A stretch of 64,000 nt of DNA from Mesorhizobium sp. M7A.F.Ca.US.006.01.1.1. GTDB taxonomy: Bacteria > Pseudomonadota > Alphaproteobacteria > Rhizobiales > Rhizobiaceae. The notes under the pieces were generated by a model, which was given only the letters and a program-made list of their open reading frames with translations, was not told where the DNA came from and ran no database searches. The DNA is taken from positions 1 to 64,000 of the forward strand of contig NZ_RZQL01000002.1 of assembly GCF_003997935.1 (NCBI RefSeq). The letters run 5' to 3'. The position numbers and the translations under genes were made by a program. Shown in pieces: positions 41,229 to 47,901 of the stretch. Position 1 is the stretch's first letter. The number at the start of each line of letters is the position of its first letter.

Positions 41229-42746
41229 TTACCTTGCCCATTCGGCAAGATCGGCAACACCGATGACGCCGGCGTGGCCTGCGAGCTTTGCCGGTACGAG
41301 ATCGGGGGAAAGGCGCGGTGGAACGTCGCTCAGATGCGCGCGCACCCGGTCGAGATAACCCTCGGCAAGACCGATACTGCCGCCGATGACGATCGATTTC
41401 GGATCGAACATCATCTGAATGTCCCGGCACAGCGTCGCGACCCGCGAGGCGCTCTGCGAGACGATGGCGCCGGCCCAGGCCTCGCCCTTCATCGCACGCC
41501 CGAACACATCGGCGGCATCGGCCTTGAAGCCGGCCTTGAGGGCTTGCGTAGCGATCCAGCGGCCGGAGGTGCCGTCTTCGAGCGGAGCTCGGTCTTCAGA
41601 CAGACCACGGATCAGACCGAAGTGACCGGCAAGACCGGACAGCAATCGGCCGTTGCAAACGATGCCGCCGCCAATTCCGGTCGAGATGGTCAAAAAGACG
41701 ATGTCGCGACCTTGCCCGGCGCCGAATTTGTATTCGCCCCAGGCAGCTGCCTGGGCATCGTTGAGCGCACAGGCCGGTTTGCCGAAAACAGCGGATGCCC
41801 TTTCGACCAGCGGATAGTCATCGGGAATGCCAAGCGTCGCCGGATTCAACGCCGACCAGCGCCCATCCTCTACCAATCCGGTCACCGCAATGCCGATACG
41901 ACTGAAGCGGCTCGACCAGGCCGACGTGCTTTGCACAAGAGATGCCAGCCAGGCGTCGGGTCCAGCCTCTCGCGCGGTCGGCACGATCATGTCCTCGATC
42001 ACCTTGCCGCCGCTGACCAGCGCGGCCATGGTCTTGGTTCCCCCGATGTCGATGCCGAGCACGGTTTGCGCGCCTCTTGCCGCATAGGCCTCGGAAATCG
42101 CCTGGTGGAACCACGAGGTGACGTGCTCGGTACGAGTGATCGCCGAGCCGACAACCACGGCACAGGCGCCGGCGCGTGCAGCGGCAGCCGCCTGATCCGG
42201 CGATCGGATACGCCCTTCGGCGATGACGTAGGGGGTCAGGGTTCGCATTTGAGCGATGAGGGCGATGTCCGGATCCTCCGGCTCCGGCCCGCCGACATAG
42301 CCGGAAAGCGTCGTGCCGACGAAATCGACACCCGCGGCAAGAGCCCGGCGCGCATCGTCAAGGCAAGAGCAATCGGCCATGGTCAGCTTGTTCCTGGCCT
42401 TGACGGCTTTCACAAGCGCATCGACAGGAACGGGACGGACGCGGTCCGTCGCGTCGAAAGCGATGATATCGGCGCCCGCCTCGGCCAGGGCTTCGACATC
42501 GGCCAGATAGGGTGTGATGCGCACGGGGCTGTCGGTGAGATCGCGCTTGACGATACCGATGATTGGCACGCGGACGGCCAGGCGGGCGGCCGCGACATAG
42601 GACACGGATTCGATGCGCAGGGCCTTGGCTCCGGCTTCAACAGCGGCCCTAGCAAAGCCGGTCACGAATTGCGCACTGTCCATCGGGCCGCCGGGAACCG
42701 GCTGGCAGGACACGATGAGACTGTTGGCAATGTCTTGTCGCTGCAC
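41229..42746 (-). CDS. Fused N-acetylmannosamine-6-P epimerase / ROK N-acetylmannosamine kinase (NanE-NanK)
   Basis: A bifunctional 505-residue protein from GTG 42746 with GGGAG upstream. Residues about 1-225 are NanE-like (SLIVSCQPVPGGPMD, VPIIGIVKRDL, IAFDATDR, FVGTTLSGY, VIAEGRIRSPDQA). Residues about 230-505 are a ROK kinase (VLGIDIGGTKTMAALV, ISTGIGGGIVCNGRLLSGLAGH). Together they would convert ManNAc to ManNAc-6-P and then GlcNAc-6-P. The ROK zinc motif (CxCGxxGC) after the GH motif is absent: here the sequence is APLEDGTSGRW. No NanA lyase gene is adjacent. Confidence 0.85.
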   Translation of the reverse strand: MQRQDIANSLIVSCQPVPGGPMDSAQFVTGFARAAVEAGAKALRIESVSYVAAARLAVRVPIIGIVKRDLTDSPVRITPYLADVEALAEAGADIIAFDATDRVRPVPVDALVKAVKARNKLTMADCSCLDDARRALAAGVDFVGTTLSGYVGGPEPEDPDIALIAQMRTLTPYVIAEGRIRSPDQAAAAARAGACAVVVGSAITRTEHVTSWFHQAISEAYAARGAQTVLGIDIGGTKTMAALVSGGKVIEDMIVPTAREAGPDAWLASLVQSTSAWSSRFSRIGIAVTGLVEDGRWSALNPATLGIPDDYPLVERASAVFGKPACALNDAQAAAWGEYKFGAGQGRDIVFLTISTGIGGGIVCNGRLLSGLAGHFGLIRGLSEDRAPLEDGTSGRWIATQALKAGFKADAADVFGRAMKGEAWAGAIVSQSASRVATLCRDIQMMFDPKSIVIGGSIGLAEGYLDRVRAHLSDVPPRLSPDLVPAKLAGHAGVIGVADLAEWAR

Positions 42747-42782
42747 GTCGGCACTCCCCTGTCGCCATCACGATAGATGGAA

Positions 42783-42816
42783 AATACCAGATTACAACCA
42801 GTTCATAACTGGTATT
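42783..42816. promoter_or_regulatory. Operator-like nested palindromes with ACTGGT half-sites
   Basis: Between the NanE-NanK gene and the GntR gene stand AATACCAG (42783-42790) and CTGGTATT (42809-42816), with a perfect inner palindrome ACCAGT-N5-ACTGGT (42797-42813). The same half-site ACTGGTAT reappears inside ATACTGGTAT at 43620-43629, upstream of the GntR gene. These are the probable binding sites of the GntR/UTRA regulator. Confidence 0.6.
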
Positions 42817-43564
42817 ACCTTTGCAGCTCGAAGACAAAATCGTAGACGTCGCCCTTGTATCGTGTCTCGCAGTATTCGACGATCTGTCCGTCGGCGAGAA
42901 AGCAGCGGCGCTCGGTCATCAGCAATGGTGCGCCCGCCTCGCAATGAAGGTGCTTTGCATCCTCCAGCGATGCGCCGCGCGAGCGCATGCGCTGGATTGC
43001 CCTCTGAGGCAGGAAGCCGCGTGCATCAAGCGCTTCATAAAGGGAATCCTGAACCATCTCGGGCGAAGGAAGGAAGCGAACCGGCACGGCCGAGACCTCG
43101 ACGGCGATTGGCGCGCCATCGGCCGTCCGCACACGACGCATGCGAACCACATTGGTATTGCCCGCAATACCCAAGGCCATCATTTCGGCTGGGGATGGAC
43201 GGATTATCTGCTTGGAAAGCCATAGACATCCGGGGTTCAGGCCGCGCGCCAGGATATCCTCCGAAAAGCTCGTCAGCGTCGAAAGCGATTTTTCGACCCG
43301 CGACCCGATCTCGGTTTTGGAACCATGCCGGCGATTGAGCTGCCCTTCCTCTTCGAGCAACGCCAGAGCTTTTCTCACGGTGACACGCGAGATCGACAGG
43401 GCTTCCGCCAAAACCCGCTCGCCCGGCAGAACCGCGCCGGCTTTCAATGCATTGGAGCGGATCGCTGCCTCGATCGCCGATTTCAACCGTCTGTAAAGCG
43501 GCACATCGGACGCTGCCGCTTCCATTTCCCGACTGACAAGCCCGATCAGGTTCACGGTTGTCAT
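42815..43564 (-). CDS. GntR family transcriptional regulator with UTRA domain (NagR-like)
   Basis: A 249-residue regulator. The winged helix is at residues about 20-90 (PLYRRLKSAIEAAIRSNALKAG, then SISRVTVRKALALLEEEGQL), followed by a UTRA effector domain that in relatives binds phosphorylated amino sugars. The start at ATG 43564 has GGAGG 8 bases upstream. A frame to 43645 is less likely. It lies directly upstream of the amino-sugar operon on the same strand and probably represses it and itself through the ACTGGTAT sites. Confidence 0.9.
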   Translation of the reverse strand: MTTVNLIGLVSREMEAAASDVPLYRRLKSAIEAAIRSNALKAGAVLPGERVLAEALSISRVTVRKALALLEEEGQLNRRHGSKTEIGSRVEKSLSTLTSFSEDILARGLNPGCLWLSKQIIRPSPAEMMALGIAGNTNVVRMRRVRTADGAPIAVEVSAVPVRFLPSPEMVQDSLYEALDARGFLPQRAIQRMRSRGASLEDAKHLHCEAGAPLLMTERRCFLADGQIVEYCETRYKGDVYDFVFELQR

Positions 43565-43619
43565 TGGCTTTCCTCCCGCGCGAGAAGCACCCAGGATCAA
43601 AACATTCCTGACTGGACCT

Positions 43620-43629
43620 ATACTGGTAT
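43620..43629. promoter_or_regulatory. ATACTGGTAT palindrome upstream of the GntR gene
   Basis: A perfect ATAC-TG-GTAT palindrome, 56 bases upstream of the GntR start codon. It shares ACTGGTAT with the operator at 42783-42816, suggesting autoregulation. Confidence 0.45.
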
Positions 43630-43695
43630 CATCAAGCCGGTGCAAACGGCCCGTGGGACGATGCTTCGTCCGCGCCCTCAGCGCACTAAGATCCC

Positions 43696-44481
43696 TTAGC
43701 GAACCCGCGGTGACAGCTTCATGGAGATGCGATCGCAGGCAGCACGCAGGACCTCCAGAGTAAAGGCATGGCGGCTTTCACGCGTATGGCGATTGATATA
43801 GGCGACGATAATGGAGGCGACGGCGCTGCCGTCCGGTCCGATGACCGGACAGCAGATATCGGTGATGCCGACGAAGTCGCGGCTTTCGCGCATCCAGTAG
43901 CCGTCCGCGCGGATGATCCGAAGCTGCTTTTCCAGCGCGTCACGATCCAGCGGCGCCGGGGAGTGCGCCTCACTTTCATCGATCATCCGCGCCGCGACCT
44001 TTGGCGGTTGGAAGGCAAGTATCACATGGCCGGAGGTCGCGTCGGTAGCCAGGCGGCCGTAGCCGAGGCGCAGCGTGAACGCCATGTCCTCGCCGCCGGG
44101 AACGGCCGCGGTCACGACGGTCAAGCCATGATTGAAGACGACCAGGTGCGGCGACTGATTTGAGTCCCCGGCAATCCGCGTCAGTTCGGGCATGGCGGCG
44201 GACATGAGATCCTGAGCGCTCGGCGTGTGCAGCCCCAGCTTGAAAAGCTTGTCGGTCAACGAATAGGCGTCGGTCTCGGCGTTGCGCTCGATATATTGAC
44301 GCTCCTGCAGCGCGATCAGCATCCGGAATATCTCATTCTTCGAACGCCCAAGGCCTTCCGCGATCTCCTTCATCGTCAAGGGCGCCCGCGCCTCCGCCAG
44401 CAGCTCCAGGACATCCAGACCCTTGGTCAGCGCCGGGGCCGAATAGGTCGGTTTGCTACTCTCTTTTGCGTCATCTGCCAT
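43696..44481 (-). CDS. IclR family transcriptional regulator
   Basis: A 261-residue IclR protein from ATG 44481. The winged helix is at residues about 18-80 (ALTKGLDVLELLAEARAPLTMKEIAEGLGRSKNEIFRMLIALQ). The C-terminal effector domain ends with VASIIVAYINRHTRESRHAFTLEVLRAACDRIS. It is divergent from the deacylase gene, with the palindrome GTTTTATAT-N16-ATATAAAAC between them. A matching site lies in front of the GMC gene at the far end of the cluster, so it probably controls the whole 44591-56881 region. Confidence 0.9.
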   Translation of the reverse strand: MADDAKESSKPTYSAPALTKGLDVLELLAEARAPLTMKEIAEGLGRSKNEIFRMLIALQERQYIERNAETDAYSLTDKLFKLGLHTPSAQDLMSAAMPELTRIAGDSNQSPHLVVFNHGLTVVTAAVPGGEDMAFTLRLGYGRLATDATSGHVILAFQPPKVAARMIDESEAHSPAPLDRDALEKQLRIIRADGYWMRESRDFVGITDICCPVIGPDGSAVASIIVAYINRHTRESRHAFTLEVLRAACDRISMKLSPRVR

Positions 44482-44538
44482 TCGAAGAATCCCCGGTGGT
44501 CCACGCACGATAGAGAGAAGAAATCGGAATTGCCATTG

Positions 44539-44572
44539 GTTTTATATCCAAACTTGACACCATATATAAAAC
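44539..44572. promoter_or_regulatory. IclR operator GTTTTATAT-N16-ATATAAAAC
   Basis: Perfect 9-bp arms lie between the divergent IclR and deacylase genes, 18 bases before the ATG at 44591. The same half-site and the same 16-base spacing recur at 57039-57072. AT-rich symmetric sites overlapping divergent promoters are typical for IclR autoregulation. Confidence 0.7.
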
Positions 44573-44590
44573 TGACATGATGGCGGGACA

Positions 44591-45679
44591 ATGAATTTCG
44601 AGGCCGACCCGATGACCGTCCAGAGACCTGCAAACACTGTGCGCGCGACCATCACGCCCCGGAACAACAGTGTTTACACGTCCGTCGATTTCGATCGCGA
44701 GGGCAAGCAGATGGGCTTCTTCCATGTGCCCCAATCGCCGCACGACGATGCTTGGGGCACGGTCCGCGTTCCGCTCGCCGTCATCAAGAACGGCGACGGT
44801 CCGACGGTCCTGATCGAGGGCGGCAACCACGGCGACGAATATGAGGGGCCGATCGCGCTCGGCGAGCTTCTGCGCGAGATCGATCCACAGGATATTGCCG
44901 GACGCATCATCGCGATCCCGGCCATCAACATTCGGGCTGTCGAGGCCGGCACCCGCACCTCCCCGGTCGACGGGTTGAATTTCAACCGCAGTTTTCCGGG
45001 CGATTTCAACGGCACGCTGACAAGCCAGATCGCGGCCTTTGTGCATGACATCCTGTTTCCGAAGGCCGACTACTTCCTGGATCTCCACTCCGGCGGTTCG
45101 TCCCTGATGATCCTGCCGAGCGCGATCATCGAGCCCTCCCCGACCGCGCAGGGGCATCGCAAGAACATCAAGGCGACGCTCGCCTTCGGGGCACCGACCG
45201 TTGTCATGGTCGACAATCTCGGTGAAACCCGGACCTCGACCGCGTCCGCCAACCACCAGGGGCTGATCGTCATCGGCAGTGAGATGGCCGGCGGCGGCCT
45301 TGTCAGTCAGGATGCGCTGGCCATCTGCCGCAGGGGCATCCGCAATGTGCTGAAACATGCAGGCGTCCTGAAGGGCGCGCCTGACATTGCCCCTGGCGCC
45401 AACGCACGCGTGCTCAAGGTGCCTGGAAGCGAAGGCTATCTCCTTTCCGAGGAGGACGGCGTCTTCGAGCCTTTGAGCCCGCTCGGCAGTGCCGTCAGCA
45501 AGGGCGACCTTGCCGGACGCATTCACTTCCTCCATACGCCGTCACGCGCGCCCATCGATCTCCTTCACCCCATCGACGGCATCGTTTTCGCCAAGCGTCA
45601 GCCCGGCCGCGTGCGTCCGGGGAATTGCTGCTTCGTGCTTGCCAACGAATATCCGGAGGCACTGACCGATGGGCCATGA
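44591..45679 (+). CDS. Succinylglutamate desuccinylase/aspartoacylase family deacylase (DoeB-like)
   Basis: A zinc-dependent carboxypeptidase-like deacylase of 362 residues. Metal ligands are in GGNHGDEYEGP (His and Glu, about residues 77-80) and FLDLHSGG (His, about residue 162). SPVDGLNFNRSFPGD and the C-terminal RPGNCCFVLANEYP match DoeB/EutE, the N-acetyl-diaminobutyrate deacetylase of ectoine breakdown. It should release an acyl group from an N-acyl amino acid. Its stop lies 11 bases inside the next gene, a PLP dehydratase, the same pairing as in hydroxyectoine utilisation (EutE/EutB), but no ectoine hydrolase is near. Confidence 0.85.
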   Translation: MNFEADPMTVQRPANTVRATITPRNNSVYTSVDFDREGKQMGFFHVPQSPHDDAWGTVRVPLAVIKNGDGPTVLIEGGNHGDEYEGPIALGELLREIDPQDIAGRIIAIPAINIRAVEAGTRTSPVDGLNFNRSFPGDFNGTLTSQIAAFVHDILFPKADYFLDLHSGGSSLMILPSAIIEPSPTAQGHRKNIKATLAFGAPTVVMVDNLGETRTSTASANHQGLIVIGSEMAGGGLVSQDALAICRRGIRNVLKHAGVLKGAPDIAPGANARVLKVPGSEGYLLSEEDGVFEPLSPLGSAVSKGDLAGRIHFLHTPSRAPIDLLHPIDGIVFAKRQPGRVRPGNCCFVLANEYPEALTDGP

Positions 45680-46607
45680 GGATATCATGGCGGCTGCCCG
45701 GCGCATTGCCCCCTTCATACGGCGCACCCCGGTCGTCAAGCTCGACCATGCCACGGGCGCAAACCTTCAAAATGATGTCTATTTGAAACTCGAATGCCTC
45801 CAGGTGAGCGGTTCCTTCAAGATCCGGGGCGCCACGAACCGGGTGAAGACGCTCGAGCCGAGCCGGATCGAAAATGGACTGGTCGCCGCATCCGGCGGCA
45901 ATCATGGCCTGGCCACCGCCTATGTGGCTGCCCAGGCCGGCGTTCCCGCCACCATCTACCTGCCGAACAATGCAAGCCCGCTGAAGGCGGAAAAGCTGCG
46001 CAAATGGGGCGCTGTCGTTCGCTTCGCAGGCAATGTCTGGGATGAAGCGCATGAGGCGGCATTGGCCGAGGCAAAGGCGAACGGCGCCTTCTACATGCAT
46101 CCCTTCGCCGATGCGCAGATCGTGTCCGGCCAGGGAACCGTGGCGCTGGAGATGGCCGACCAGATTCCCGATGCGGACATCTACATCGTGGCGATCGGCG
46201 GTGGCGGCCTCATCAGCGGCATGTCCGAAGTCCTGAAGCACGTCAAACCCGACGCCAGGATCATTGGTGTCGAGCCGACCGGTTCACCGACCCTTCACGC
46301 CTCCCTGGCTGCCAGCCGTGTCGTTCGCTTGCCCGAGATAACGACGAAGGTGGCGACCATGGCCTGCGGCCGCACGGACGAAAGCATCTACGAGATCGTC
46401 GCCAAGCACGTCGACGACATCGTCCTCGTCGAGGATGCGGACATGCAGAAGGCCGCTGAATTGCTCTGGTTCGAATTCGGCATCGCCGCCGACCTCAGCG
46501 GCGCGGCATCGCTGGCCGCGTTGATGAGCGGAGCTTTCAAGCCACCGCGCGGCGCCCGCATCGCCGGGCTTGTCTGCGGCGCCGGTGTCGAAGGCCTGAA
46601 CGGCTGA
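45669..46607 (+). CDS. PLP-dependent threonine/serine dehydratase-like enzyme (EutB-like)
   Basis: A 312-residue fold-type II PLP enzyme. The PLP lysine is in SGSFKIRGATNR (about residue 45), the phosphate/substrate loop is ASGGNHGLA (about residues 75-83), and the glycine-rich phosphate-binding turn is IGGGGLISG (about residue 176). No C-terminal ACT regulatory domain is present, so it is of the short catabolic type. Dehydration of a hydroxy-amino acid gives an enamine, the natural substrate of Rid proteins such as the one at 54831-55295. It overlaps the deacylase gene by 11 bases. Confidence 0.85.
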   Translation: MGHEDIMAAARRIAPFIRRTPVVKLDHATGANLQNDVYLKLECLQVSGSFKIRGATNRVKTLEPSRIENGLVAASGGNHGLATAYVAAQAGVPATIYLPNNASPLKAEKLRKWGAVVRFAGNVWDEAHEAALAEAKANGAFYMHPFADAQIVSGQGTVALEMADQIPDADIYIVAIGGGGLISGMSEVLKHVKPDARIIGVEPTGSPTLHASLAASRVVRLPEITTKVATMACGRTDESIYEIVAKHVDDIVLVEDADMQKAAELLWFEFGIAADLSGAASLAALMSGAFKPPRGARIAGLVCGAGVEGLNG

Positions 46608-46765
46608 GGTTGAGAAAGGCCGGTCCACGCAGGACGCGGCCCGACATGGATACGGCACGAGTGCCGCGGAATACCGCCGGAATGCCTGTCGCTGGGACGG
46701 TCGTCGTGCGGAACATGAAAAAGAGGCGAAGAATCGTCCTGTCGCAACAAGAGGAGAACTGAAAC

Positions 46766-47785
46766 ATGCGCATTTCCCTGAAAGCATCCATTGCCCTGCT
46801 TGCACTCGCCATCGCAACGCCCTCGCTTGCCGCGGAAAAAGTTCTGGGGCTTGCGGCAATCGACCTGCAGAACTCCTTCTTCGTCCGCATGAAGGAAGCA
46901 GGCGACGTGGCTGCCGCCGACTATGGGGTGAAATCCACCTGGCAGAGCGCCGAGGGCAGCCTGGAAAAACAGGTCAGCATCATCGAGAATTTCATCAATC
47001 AGGGCGTCAGCGCGATTCTGATCGATCCGATCGACAAGAACGCGGTCATTCCGGTCATCCAGAAAGCCACCGCCGCCGGCATTCCGGTGATCACCATGGG
47101 CAACAAGGTCGAGGCCGGCTCGAACTATTCGACGCTCTATCCGGACTACGACAACATGTCGATGGTTGCCCGCGCGCTCGGCAAGTCGCTTGGCGGCAAG
47201 GGCGAAGTCGCCCTGCTTGTCGGTTCGCGTGGCAACTTCGTGTCCGACACGCGCGAAAAAGGCTTTGTCGAAACCCTGAAAAAGGAATTTCCGGACATCA
47301 AGGTCGTCGGCATCGAGCCGACCGGCTGGGACGCAGCCAAGGCAACCAATGCCGCCCAGACATGGCTCACCACCTATCCGGACCTGAAGGCCATCGGCTG
47401 CATCTCCGACAGCCTTTGCCTGGCAGCCGATTCCGTTGCCAGTTCGATGGGAACCCAGCTGCTGTATGGTGGCTATGACGGCGATGCCGAGATGAAGCCG
47501 CTGATCGACGACGGCAAGATGGTGATGGACGTGCTGACCGGTGCCTATCGTGTCGGCTACTGGAACATCGCTGTTGCCGCTCGCCTGGCCAACGGCGAAA
47601 AGCTGCCGCAGGATCTCTACATGCCGACCTATTTCGTGACCTCGGATGCGACGGCGGCGAAGCTCAAGGCGGATGGCCTCACCTTCGAATACATCAACAC
47701 CGACAAGGAGGCGGTGGAAGCCAAGAACTATACCGAACAACTCGGTCCCAAGGTTCCGGCGACCGCCATGACCCTGGCAAAGTAA
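46766..47785 (+). CDS. CUT2 ABC transporter sugar-binding protein (RbsB-like)
   Basis: A 339-residue periplasmic binder with Sec signal MRISLKASIALLALAIATPSLAA. The RbsB pattern follows: VLGLAAIDLQNSFFVRMKEAGD, EKQVSIIENFINQGVSAILIDPIDKNAVIPVI, EVALLVGSRGNFVSDTREKGF and YGGYDGDAEMKPLIDDGKMVMDV. AGAGGAGAA precedes the ATG. The 158-bp gap before it holds a small palindrome CGGCAC-GA-GTGCCG (46653-46666). It is followed by a strong stem-loop at 47805-47828. It delivers substrate to the fused permease-ATPase and the permease at 51490. Confidence 0.9.
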   Translation: MRISLKASIALLALAIATPSLAAEKVLGLAAIDLQNSFFVRMKEAGDVAAADYGVKSTWQSAEGSLEKQVSIIENFINQGVSAILIDPIDKNAVIPVIQKATAAGIPVITMGNKVEAGSNYSTLYPDYDNMSMVARALGKSLGGKGEVALLVGSRGNFVSDTREKGFVETLKKEFPDIKVVGIEPTGWDAAKATNAAQTWLTTYPDLKAIGCISDSLCLAADSVASSMGTQLLYGGYDGDAEMKPLIDDGKMVMDVLTGAYRVGYWNIAVAARLANGEKLPQDLYMPTYFVTSDATAAKLKADGLTFEYINTDKEAVEAKNYTEQLGPKVPATAMTLAK

Positions 47786-47804
47786 CAGCCTAAAGCGGCT
47801 CAAG

Positions 47805-47828
47805 CGCCGGATGACATGTCATCCGGCG
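47805..47828 (+). terminator. Stem-loop (partial terminator/attenuator) after the binding-protein gene
   Basis: A perfect 24-bp palindrome with 12-bp arms (CGCCGGATGACA and its complement) lies 20 bases after the stop, followed by TCCCCTTTTCC. In RNA it gives a stem of about ten pairs with a four-base loop. It probably lowers transcription into the large fusion gene or protects the binding-protein mRNA. Confidence 0.65.
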
Positions 47829-47901
47829 TCCCCTTTTCCTGACGATCGCCGTCGCCGCTTCCGTGGTGACCGCGCATGATGCTCGATAAGAGGACCGACC
47901 C

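Noticed and set aside
44591-46607. Assignment of the deacylase-dehydratase pair as a standard ectoine utilisation locus.
   Set aside because: The pair resembles EutE/EutB, but ectoine hydrolase (EutD/DoeA), EutC, the ectoine importer and its AsnC/GntR regulators are absent. The neighbours are of sugar-transport and creatininase type.
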